A DNA stretch of 23,403 nt from Paracoccaceae bacterium. Its GTDB lineage: Bacteria; Pseudomonadota; Alphaproteobacteria; Rhodobacterales; Rhodobacteraceae. This document shows positions 1 to 5,615 of the stretch, one piece after another. Within the stretch, counting starts at the first letter, position 1, and each line of letters begins with the position of its first letter. The notes beneath the pieces are model-generated. The model ran no database searches. It had not been told where the DNA came from and worked only from the letters and a program-made list of their open reading frames with translations. Both the position numbers and the translations under genes were made by a program. Location of the stretch: positions 1-23,403 of the forward strand of contig JAASTF010000012.1 in NCBI GenBank assembly GCA_021767525.1, written 5' to 3'.

Positions 1-642
1 ATCCGCCAGCACTGGAACGACGCCACCGGCACCAAGATATACGAGGCCTATGGCATGTCGGAATGCTCGACCTTCATTTCGGGCAGCCCCGCGCACCCGT
101 CGCGCCCCGGCATGTTGGGCCAGCCGCAACAGGGCCGCCGCGTCGCCATCGTCGATGGCGATGGTCAGCCCGTGCCGATGGGCGCGCCCGGTATCATCGC
201 GGTCAGCACCCGCGATCCCGGCCTCATGCTGGGCTACCTGGGCGCCGAGGACGAAACCGCCGCCCGCATCAAGGGCGAATGGTTCCTGACCGGCGATCAG
301 GGCCACATGGAAGAGGATGGGCAAATCGCCTATCACGGCCGCGACGACGACATGATGAATGCCGGCGGCTATCGCGTCTCACCGTTGGAGGTCGAGGCGG
401 TGCTTCTGGCCCATCCCGGCATCACCGAGGCGGGCGCCACGGATATCGAGGTGAAAGAGGATGTGCGCCTGATCGCCGCCTTCTACACCGGCCCCGCCGA
501 GATTTCTGACGACGAACTTGCCGCCTGGTGCGCCGAGCGGCTGGCGCGCTACAAGCAGCCGCGCATGTTCCGGCATCTCGATGCGCTGCCGACGAACCCG
601 AACGGCAAGTTGCAGCGCAAGGCGCTGAAAGGGTTGGTTTAA
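1..642 (+). CDS. Class I adenylate-forming acyl-CoA synthetase/ligase, C-terminal part (5'-truncated)
   Basis: The frame is open from base 1 to the TAA at 640-642 and gives the last 213 residues, so the start lies outside the window. ANL-superfamily motifs appear in order. YGMSE, near visible residue 17, is part of the adenylate pocket. WFLTGDQG carries the Asp that binds the ribose of AMP. GRDDDMMNAGGYRVSPLEVE is the hinge and start of the small C-terminal domain. PNGKLQRK near the end carries the catalytic Lys of the adenylation step. Such enzymes activate a carboxylic acid with ATP and transfer it to CoA (or another thiol) in the cytoplasm. The substrate pocket is mostly upstream of the window, so the acid (fatty, aryl or other) cannot be named. 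No partner gene follows closely; a 440-bp repeat-rich gap comes next. Confidence 0.88.
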   Translation: MRQHWNDATGTKIYEAYGMSECSTFISGSPAHPSRPGMLGQPQQGRRVAIVDGDGQPVPMGAPGIIAVSTRDPGLMLGYLGAEDETAARIKGEWFLTGDQGHMEEDGQIAYHGRDDDMMNAGGYRVSPLEVEAVLLAHPGITEAGATDIEVKEDVRLIAAFYTGPAEISDDELAAWCAERLARYKQPRMFRHLDALPTNPNGKLQRKALKGLV

Positions 643-672
643 GGGTCGGCTGGTCCCGCGAACAGGGATATA

Positions 673-780
673 GGCCGACGCGCAGCGCCCGTGCCTTTCC
701 CCCGCGCGAACAGCGCCGAAGGCGCCGCGCATCGCCGGCGCGCCCCCACGCGGCGGCGATTTGGTTGGTCTGGGCGCTTT
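673..780 (+). repeat. Hairpin-forming intergenic repeat, copy 1
   Basis: This 108-bp unit is shared with 822-926. Identical blocks are 673-689 (GGCCGACGCGCAGCGCC), a 26-nt block at 705-730 containing GCGCCGAAGGCGC, ATTTGGTT at 759-766 and GGCGCTTT at 773-780. The variable centre folds: 731-737 ATCGCCG pairs with 754-760 CGGCGAT, then a G-G mismatch, then 739-742 pairs with 749-752, leaving a C-rich loop. The 440-bp gap (643-1082) holds three such units and no believable gene. Open frames across it encode low-complexity Arg/Ala-rich peptides. It may be a REP-like element or a transcript-end structure. Confidence 0.75.
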
Positions 781-821
781 TTTTGACGGCGGTAAAAAAC
801 AGCCGCGCAAACGGCGGCATC

Positions 822-926
822 GGCCGACGCGCAGCGCCTGAGCACTCCCCCCGCGAACAGCGCCGAAGGCGCCGCGCGATGGCCAGACCGCCCCCGGGCT
901 GGCCATTTGGTTCGGCTAGGCGCTTT
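822..926 (+). repeat. Hairpin-forming intergenic repeat, copy 2
   Basis: This is the direct-repeat partner of 673-780, offset by about 147-149 bp. The conserved blocks lie at 822-838, 852-877, 905-912 and 919-926 with nearly the same spacing as in copy 1. The centre differs in sequence but folds the same way: 879-886 ATGGCCAG pairs with 899-906 CTGGCCAT, then one mismatch (887/898), then 888-890 pairs with 895-897 around a C-rich loop. Keeping the stem while changing the bases suggests the fold itself is selected. Confidence 0.75.
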
Positions 927-956
927 GACCGGATCATTTGCGGATTTGGCCAGGAT

Positions 957-1011
957 AAAGCGCGATGTTCCTCAGTTGGATGGCCATCCCGCGGTCTGGC
1001 CATCGCGCGGC
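957..1011 (-). repeat. Hairpin-forming intergenic repeat, copy 3 (inverted, partial)
   Basis: On the minus strand this segment matches the right half of copy 2. Positions 991-1011 are the exact reverse complement of 871-891 (21 bp). GATGGCCA (979-986) and TGGCCATC (997-1004) form an 8-bp stem. GCGCTTT, read on the minus strand at 957-963, follows as in the other copies, with a slightly longer spacer. The left half (GCGCCGAAGGCGC block) is missing. Confidence 0.6.
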
Positions 1012-1082
1012 TTTTCACATCACCCGCACTGGAATTCTCACCCACGCCCTGATACGCCCCTTTCGCAAAGAAAGGCCCTTTG

Positions 1083-1727
1083 ATGATCAAGCTCGATATC
1101 TTCTCCGATCCGATCTGCCCCTGGTGCTATATCGGCAAGGCCCGGCTGGACCGCGCGCTGGAACAGCGCCCCGACCATCCCTTCACCATCGAATGGCACC
1201 CCTTTCAGCTGAACCCCGACATGCCGCCCGAGGGCATGGACCGGCGCGCCTATCTCGAAGCCAAGTTCGGCGGCAAGGAGGGCGCGGTAAAGGCCTATAT
1301 GCCGGTCGTTGAACACGCCGAACAGCTGGGCCTCAAGATCGATTTCGAGGCAATCCAGCGCACCCCCAACACGCTCGATGCGCACCGCCTGATCCACTGG
1401 GCCGGGATCGAGGGAAAACAGACCTTTGTCGTCAGCGCCCTGTTCCGGGCCTATTTTACCGAAGGCCGCGATATCGGCGATGCCGAAGTGCTGGCCGACA
1501 TCGCCGACAGCGCCGAGATGGATGCCGGCGTGATCCAGCGCCTTCTGGCCTCGGACGCGGATGTGCAGGAAATCCGCGACCGCGACGCCGCGGCGCGCGA
1601 AATGGGCATCAATTCGGTCCCCACCTTCATCGTCAATCGCCAGCACGCCGTGCCCGGCGCGCAAGACAGCGACCTGTGGCTCAAGGTGATCGACGAAATC
1701 AACGAGCAGGCACAGGACCAGGCGTGA
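1083..1727 (+). CDS. DsbA-family (FrnE-like) thioredoxin-fold oxidoreductase
   Basis: The 214-residue protein has a thioredoxin-fold active site, CPWC (C12-C15), in the N-terminal context SDPICPWCYIGK that is typical of the FrnE / 2-hydroxychromene-2-carboxylate-isomerase-like branch of the DSBA family. A helical insertion domain follows. A V-P pair at residues 179-180 (NSVPTFIV) supplies the expected cis-proline opposite the active site. There is no signal peptide, so it should be cytoplasmic, unlike true periplasmic DsbA. Family members catalyse thiol-disulfide exchange or glutathione-dependent isomerisation; the substrate here is unknown. The ATG at 1083 was chosen over an in-frame TTG at 1080 because AAAGG lies just upstream. 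It is the first plus-strand gene after the repeat-filled gap. Confidence 0.88.
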   Translation: MIKLDIFSDPICPWCYIGKARLDRALEQRPDHPFTIEWHPFQLNPDMPPEGMDRRAYLEAKFGGKEGAVKAYMPVVEHAEQLGLKIDFEAIQRTPNTLDAHRLIHWAGIEGKQTFVVSALFRAYFTEGRDIGDAEVLADIADSAEMDAGVIQRLLASDADVQEIRDRDAAAREMGINSVPTFIVNRQHAVPGAQDSDLWLKVIDEINEQAQDQA

Positions 1728-1738
1728 TATGCATGACA

Positions 1739-1764
1739 TGTGCATGGGTTGTGCATGGGTTGTG
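1739..1764 (+). repeat. Short tandem repeat (11-bp unit, two copies plus partial)
   Basis: TGTGCATGGGT occurs at 1739-1749 and again at 1750-1760, followed by TGTG. It fills most of the 53-bp gap between the DsbA-like gene and the potassium channel gene. Slippage is the simplest origin; no function is evident. Confidence 0.7.
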
Positions 1765-1780
1765 AGGGGCTGAAACGGCC

Positions 1781-2098
1781 ATGACAGAGGCAACCAAGGT
1801 CATCATCGGCGCGCTGGTCACCGTGATCGCCATCGGCACGATCTTTTTCCATTTCGTCGAAGGCTGGAGCTGGATCGACGCCTATTTCTTCACCGTCGTG
1901 ACGCTTTCCACCGTCGGCTATGGCAGCCTTGTGCCCGCCACGTCCCTGGGCAAGATCGCGGCGACGGTGCTGATTTTCGCAGGCCTTGGCATTTTTGCTG
2001 CGGCCATCCAGCATTTCTCGCAAATCACCATCGCCAGCCGCCTCCGCCGCCGCCGCGCCGAGCGCGAGAAACAGCGCGAGGGCGACGGCCCGGATTGA
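1781..2098 (+). CDS. Two-transmembrane potassium channel (pore-domain protein)
   Basis: This 105-residue protein has a transmembrane helix at about residues 6-25, a pore helix and filter TLSTVGYGSLVP (TVGYG at 44-48), and a second helix at about 54-77. That is the minimal TM-pore-TM plan of bacterial K+ channels (Ion_trans_2 family); four subunits would form one pore in the inner membrane. The C-terminus is a short, very basic then acidic tail (RLRRRRAEREKQ) with no RCK/TrkA-N or cyclic-nucleotide domain, so no ligand gate is visible. GAGGGG at 1764-1769 is a plausible ribosome binding site. It lies 53 bp after the DsbA-like gene, so the two could be co-transcribed. Confidence 0.9.
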   Translation: MTEATKVIIGALVTVIAIGTIFFHFVEGWSWIDAYFFTVVTLSTVGYGSLVPATSLGKIAATVLIFAGLGIFAAAIQHFSQITIASRLRRRRAEREKQREGDGPD

Positions 2099-2126
2099 CC
2101 GCGCCTTACCTTACGTCACCCCAGAG

Positions 2127-2142
2127 GGTAAACATTCTTACC
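2127..2142. promoter_or_regulatory. Possible operator: GGTAA-N6-TTACC inverted repeat
   Basis: GGTAA (2127-2131) and TTACC (2138-2142) form an inverted repeat in the 108-bp gap ahead of the MFS exporter gene. A further TTACC at 2106-2110 and TTAC at 2111-2114 lie close by. The spacing would suit a dimeric repressor, but no regulator gene is adjacent and no convincing promoter was recognised around it. Confidence 0.3.
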
Positions 2143-2206
2143 GTTGCTACCCAAAGGCGATTGGTGTTGGGTCGCTGACATTCAGCAGTCCCGATGTGTA
2201 GTGCTT

Positions 2207-3421
2207 ATGCGCCAAAGCCCTCTTTCCATGGTCGAGTTCATTGCCCTTATGGCGATGCTCTTTGCGACGATCGCCTTTTCGATCGACGCCATGCTGCCGG
2301 GCCTGCCGCAGATCGCGGCCGAGCTGACGCCGGACGCCCCCAATCAAGTGCAGTTGATCGTCACCAGCTTTGTCATCGGGATGGGGCTGGCCACGTTTTT
2401 CGTGGGGCCATTGTCCGATGCGGTGGGCCGTCGGCCCGTTCTGCTGGCTGGGTCGGCGCTGTATGTGCTGGCCTCGATCCTGGCCTGGCAGGCGCAGTCG
2501 CTGGAATTGCTGCTGGCGGCACGGGTCCTGCAAGGGATCGGCGCGGCGGGGCCGCGCGTGGTGGCGATGGCCATCGTGCGCGATCTTTATTCCGGCCGGC
2601 ACATGGCGCGCATCCTGTCCTTCATCATGATGACCTTCACGCTTGTGCCCGCCATCGCCCCGCTTTTCGGGGCGTGGATCATGGGGCTGGCGGGGTGGCG
2701 CGCGATTTTTCTGGCCTTTGTCGGGTTTGCGGTGCTGACCGGTCTGTGGCTTGCCCTGCGCCAGCCCGAATCCCTGCCGCCCGAGCAGCGCCGCCCGATG
2801 CGTGCGGGGCCGATGCTGGCCGCGCTGTCCGAAATGCTGCGCCACCCGACCGTCAGCCTGGCCCTATTGGCGCAGGCGTTTTGCTATTCCATGCTGTTTT
2901 CGATGATCAGCCTGGTGCAGCCTGTGTATGATCGCGTGTTCGATGCCGCAGACAGCTTTCCCTACTGGTTCGCCCTGGTGTCCTTGATCGCGGCCAGCGC
3001 CTCGTTTCTGAACGCCAAGCTGGTGATGCGGCTGGGAATGCGCCGGCTGGCCAGCTTTGCGTTCGGCGCGCAGGTGGTGCTGTCGCTGATCGTCACCGCG
3101 CTGTGGCTGGCGCAGATTCCGATGGGGTGGATGTTCGGTATCTTCATCTCCTGGCAGGCCAGCGTGTTCTTTCAAACCGGGCTGACCATCGGCAACCTGA
3201 ACGCGCTTGCGATGGAGCCGATGGGCCATGTGGCCGGCATGGCGGCCAGCGTGATCGGCTCGGTCAGCACGATTCTGGGCGCGCTGATGGCCGTGCCCAT
3301 CGGCCTGGTCTTCGACGGCACGCCGCTGCCGCTGTCGCTGGGCGTGGCGGCGGTGTGTCTGGGCGCGTATCTGACACTGAGCGTCATGCGTGGCGCCGAG
3401 CGCCGCATCTTGCCGAACTAG
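2207..3421 (+). CDS. MFS multidrug exporter, Bcr/CflA (DHA1) type
   Basis: The protein has about 404 residues and roughly twelve hydrophobic helices. The cytoplasmic loop 2-3 motif GPLSDAVGRRPVLL (about residues 67-80) is the MFS motif A in the Bcr/CflA form. An Asp in helix 1 (IDAMLPGLPQIA) is typical of this drug:proton antiporter group. It should export small hydrophobic compounds across the inner membrane using the proton gradient; the substrate cannot be read. The start is uncertain. The ATG at 2207 gives the N-terminus MRQSPLSMVEF and another ATG lies at 2228; neither has a clear Shine-Dalgarno sequence, and in-frame codons reach further upstream. A second, separately encoded member of the same family lies at 8705-9889. 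Confidence 0.88.
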   Translation: MRQSPLSMVEFIALMAMLFATIAFSIDAMLPGLPQIAAELTPDAPNQVQLIVTSFVIGMGLATFFVGPLSDAVGRRPVLLAGSALYVLASILAWQAQSLELLLAARVLQGIGAAGPRVVAMAIVRDLYSGRHMARILSFIMMTFTLVPAIAPLFGAWIMGLAGWRAIFLAFVGFAVLTGLWLALRQPESLPPEQRRPMRAGPMLAALSEMLRHPTVSLALLAQAFCYSMLFSMISLVQPVYDRVFDAADSFPYWFALVSLIAASASFLNAKLVMRLGMRRLASFAFGAQVVLSLIVTALWLAQIPMGWMFGIFISWQASVFFQTGLTIGNLNALAMEPMGHVAGMAASVIGSVSTILGALMAVPIGLVFDGTPLPLSLGVAAVCLGAYLTLSVMRGAERRILPN

Positions 3422-3522
3422 GCGGCAGGCTGCCCGTTTTTTGGGCGCCCGAGCATGATGGCGCGCCACGTCTGTCGCCGCGCCGCTGGACTTTGCCCTG
3501 GCCAAAGCCAGTATTTCCTTCG

Positions 3523-4143
3523 ATGATCTTGCTTGAAACACCGCCCCCGGGGCGCCACAGCCCGGCCGAAGACGTGCAGGGCATCCTGATCGGCACGATG
3601 CTGGTGGCGCTTGGCATCCAGTTTCTCGAGGCGTCGAGCCTGATCACCGGGCAGATCGCCGGCCTGGCACTGGTCATCAGCTATCTGGGGATCGGCAGTT
3701 TCGGGCCGGTGTTCTTCGTCATCAACCTGCCTTTCTATGTCTTTGCCGTGCGGCAGATGGGCTGGGTGTTCACGATCAAAAGCTTTGCCGCGGTGGTGCT
3801 GATGTCGACCCTGGCCGAAGCCCTGCCGCTGGTCATGACCATCGCCGACCTGCACCCCGGCGTGGGCGCGGTTCTGTTCGGGGTGTCGGCGGGCGTGGGG
3901 CTATTGTCGCTGTTCCGGCACGGCGCCAGCCTGGGCGGCGTGGGCATCGTCGCGCTGTTCCTGCAAGACCGCTACGGGATAAAGGCGGGCTGGGTGCAGC
4001 TTGGCTTTGATCTGTGCGTCTTTGCCGCGGCGCTGATGTTGTTCGCGCCGGACATCGTCGGTTGGTCGCTTTTGGGCGCGGCGGTGCTGAACATCATCAT
4101 GGCGATCAATCACCGACGCGACCGTTATATCGCGCGGTCGTGA
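3523..4143 (+). CDS. YitT family (DUF161-like) membrane protein
   Basis: The 206-residue integral membrane protein has about five or six hydrophobic segments. The sequence SSLITGQIAGLALVISYLGIG, followed by PVFFVINLPFYVFA, matches the conserved N-terminal half of YitT/YczE-like proteins. The region GVSAGVGLLSLFRHGASLGGVGIVALFLQDRYG, with its glycine-rich GASLGG(V/T) turn, is the other family hallmark. No biochemical function is established for the family, though transport is often suggested. The ATG at 3523 fits the start of homology; the ribosome binding site is weak. The gene sits between two drug exporters on the same strand, 101 bp after the MFS gene and 55 bp before the SMR gene. That hints at, but does not prove, co-expression. 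Confidence 0.8.
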   Translation: MILLETPPPGRHSPAEDVQGILIGTMLVALGIQFLEASSLITGQIAGLALVISYLGIGSFGPVFFVINLPFYVFAVRQMGWVFTIKSFAAVVLMSTLAEALPLVMTIADLHPGVGAVLFGVSAGVGLLSLFRHGASLGGVGIVALFLQDRYGIKAGWVQLGFDLCVFAAALMLFAPDIVGWSLLGAAVLNIIMAINHRRDRYIARS

Positions 4144-4166
4144 CGCGGCGGAAAAGGCGGGGTAAG

Positions 4167-4183
4167 AGGGGGCAATCCCCCCT
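4167..4183 (+). promoter_or_regulatory. Small hairpin in the leader of the SMR gene
   Basis: AGGGGG (4167-4172) pairs with CCCCCT (4178-4183) around a five-base loop, CAATC. It lies between the YitT stop and the SMR ribosome binding site GGAGG (4189-4193). It lacks a T-run, so it is not a canonical terminator. It could protect an mRNA end or modulate initiation of the exporter gene; no known riboswitch consensus was recognised. Confidence 0.35.
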
Positions 4184-4198
4184 GAACCGGAGGCCCCG

Positions 4199-4540
4199 AT
4201 GCCCGCGCAAATCTACCTGATCCTGGCCTTGGCGATCCTGGCCGAAACCGTCGGAACCTCGGCCTTGCAGGCCAGCCAGCAATTCACCCGGCTTTGGCCC
4301 TCGGTTCTGGTGGTCGTGGCTTATGCGATCAGCTTTTACCTGCTGTCGATCACGCTCAAGGTGCTGCCGGTGGGCATCGTCTATGCGATCTGGTCGGGGT
4401 TGGGTATCGTGTTCATCGCGCTGATCGGTTTTCTGGTGTTCAAGCAGGCGCTGGACGTGCCGGCGGTGATTGGTATGGCGCTGATCCTGGGCGGCATCCT
4501 GGTGATCCACCTGTTTTCAAACGCCACGCCGCATGGCTAA
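4199..4540 (+). CDS. Small multidrug resistance (SMR) exporter, EmrE/Qac-like
   Basis: This 113-residue, four-helix protein has the essential helix-1 glutamate at E16 (ILAETVGTSALQAS), equivalent to EmrE E14. Aromatic residues Y42, Y62 and W65 (GIVYAIWSGLGIV) line up with EmrE Y40, Y60 and W63 at a constant offset of two. These features place it in the Qac/EmrE branch rather than the guanidinium-exporting Gdx/SugE branch. It should act as a dimer that swaps protons for cationic hydrophobic compounds at the inner membrane. GGAGG at 4189-4193, five bases before the ATG, fixes the start. A single SMR gene is seen, so a homodimer is expected. Confidence 0.93.
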   Translation: MPAQIYLILALAILAETVGTSALQASQQFTRLWPSVLVVVAYAISFYLLSITLKVLPVGIVYAIWSGLGIVFIALIGFLVFKQALDVPAVIGMALILGGILVIHLFSNATPHG

Positions 4541-4570
4541 ACCCGCAGGCTGCCTTGGTTTCTTCTCTTT

Positions 4571-4647
4571 AGAAATATCCCCGCCGGAGGCACCGCCCGG
4601 GCTTTTCCGCTAGGAAAACCCGGGCTGGAAGTGTGCGCGTAGCGCAC
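4571..4647. repeat. Hairpin-rich intergenic element between convergent genes
   Basis: Between the SMR stop (4540) and the convergent dehydrogenase stop (4667) lies AGAAATATCCCCGCCGGAGG followed by two hairpins. The first pairs GCCCGGG-C-TTTTCC (4595-4608) with GGAAAACCCGGGC (4613-4625), a 13-bp stem with one bulged C. The second pairs GTGCGC (4633-4638) with GCGCAC (4642-4647). Neither ends in a T-run, so this is probably a dispersed structured repeat that may also limit read-through, rather than a textbook terminator. From memory, similar 'AAATAT-CCCGCCGGAGG' strings are common after genes in Rhodobacterales. Confidence 0.55.
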
Positions 4648-4666
4648 GATTGGATCACGCAAGGCC

Positions 4667-5530
4667 CTAGCGCAGGCGCTTTATCAGCGACGAGGTATCC
4701 CAGCGGCCGCCGCCCATGTTCTGCACGTCCTTGTAGAACTGATCGACCAGCGCGGTCACGGGCAGCGCCGCGCCCAGCTCGTTGCCGGTGGCCAGGCAAA
4801 TCCCCAGGTCCTTGCGCATCCAGTCGACCGCAAAGCCGTAATCGAACTTGTCGTCCAGCATCGTGGCATGGCGGTTTTCCATCTGCCAGCTGCCCGCCGC
4901 GCCGCCCTTGATCACCTCGACCACGGCCTTGCCATCAAGCCCTGCCTTCTGCGCAAAGGCCAGCCCCTCGGACAGGCCCTGCACCAGCCCCGCGATGCAG
5001 ATCTGGTTGACCATCTTGGTCAGCTGCCCCGCGGTGCTTTCGCCCAGCCGCTTGATCGAGCGGCCATAGGCCTCCATCACCGGCAGGGCGGCGTCGAAAT
5101 GGGGTTGGTCGCCGCCGCACATGATCGACAGCACGCCATTCTCGGCCCCGGCCTGACCGCCCGACACGGGCGCGTCGACAAAGCCCACGCCCTGATCCTT
5201 GGCGGCGGCATAAAGCTCGGCGGTGACGGCGGCGGAAACGGTGGTGTGATCGACGAAAATCGCACCTTCCGCCATGCCGGCCAGCGCGCCATCCTCGCCC
5301 AGAACCACGCTGCGCAGGTCGTCATCATTGCCCACGCAGGCCATCACGAAATCGGCGTCTTGCGCCGCCTCGCGCGGGGTGGCGGCGTTGGCGCCCTTGT
5401 GCTCTTCGCCCCATTTGGCGGCCTTTTCGGCGGTGCGGTTGTAAACGCAGACCTCGTGCCCGGCCTTGGCCAGGTGACCCGCCATCGGATAGCCCATCAC
5501 GCCCAGGCCAAGAAACGCCACTTTTGCCAT
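4667..5530 (-). CDS. 3-hydroxyisobutyrate dehydrogenase-family NAD(P)-dependent oxidoreductase
   Basis: The 287-residue protein starts with a Rossmann dinucleotide motif, GLGVMG (8-13). It also contains DAPVSGGQAGAENG (about 119-132), the substrate-binding signature of beta-hydroxyacid dehydrogenases, and GQLTKMVNQ with the catalytic lysine K172. Cytoplasmic enzymes of this family oxidise 3-hydroxyisobutyrate (valine breakdown) or reduce tartronate semialdehyde (GarR/GlxR). Valine-pathway genes (mmsA, acyl-CoA dehydrogenase, enoyl-CoA hydratase) are not adjacent, so the substrate is left open. A strong ribosome binding site, AGGAGGGG (minus strand, 5535-5542), lies four bases before the ATG. 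It is divergent from the acylase gene, with 85 bp between starts. Confidence 0.88.
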   Translation of the reverse strand: MAKVAFLGLGVMGYPMAGHLAKAGHEVCVYNRTAEKAAKWGEEHKGANAATPREAAQDADFVMACVGNDDDLRSVVLGEDGALAGMAEGAIFVDHTTVSAAVTAELYAAAKDQGVGFVDAPVSGGQAGAENGVLSIMCGGDQPHFDAALPVMEAYGRSIKRLGESTAGQLTKMVNQICIAGLVQGLSEGLAFAQKAGLDGKAVVEVIKGGAAGSWQMENRHATMLDDKFDYGFAVDWMRKDLGICLATGNELGAALPVTALVDQFYKDVQNMGGGRWDTSSLIKRLR

Positions 5531-5615
5531 TTTACCCCTCCTCGTAGTGTTTGTGTTCCCCTTGGTTTGTGTCTAGGGAACGACGCAAAGGCAAGGATGA
5601 ACTGGGAAAGGGGCA

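Noticed and set aside
528..1090. Overlapping open frames in the repeat-rich gap
   Set aside because: The translations are Arg/Ala-rich and repeat the same peptide pieces because the DNA is repeated (for example GAFGAVR). They arise from the intergenic repeat, not from a protein gene.
3424..3442. Possible intrinsic terminator after the first MFS exporter
   Set aside because: GGCA-GGC-TGCC followed by T6 resembles a terminator, but the stem is only 4 bp with a 3-base loop, too weak to call.
4144..4198. Guanidine riboswitch before the SMR gene
   Set aside because: No ACGR-loop hairpin pair (mini-ykkC) or other guanidine-class consensus is visible, and the transporter is Qac/EmrE-like rather than Gdx-like.
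5531..5615. Sigma-70 promoter for the acylase gene (TTGTGT 5551-5556, TAGGGA 5574-5579, spacing 17)
   Set aside because: The spacing is ideal but both boxes match the consensus poorly, so it is not separable from chance in an 85-bp divergent gap.
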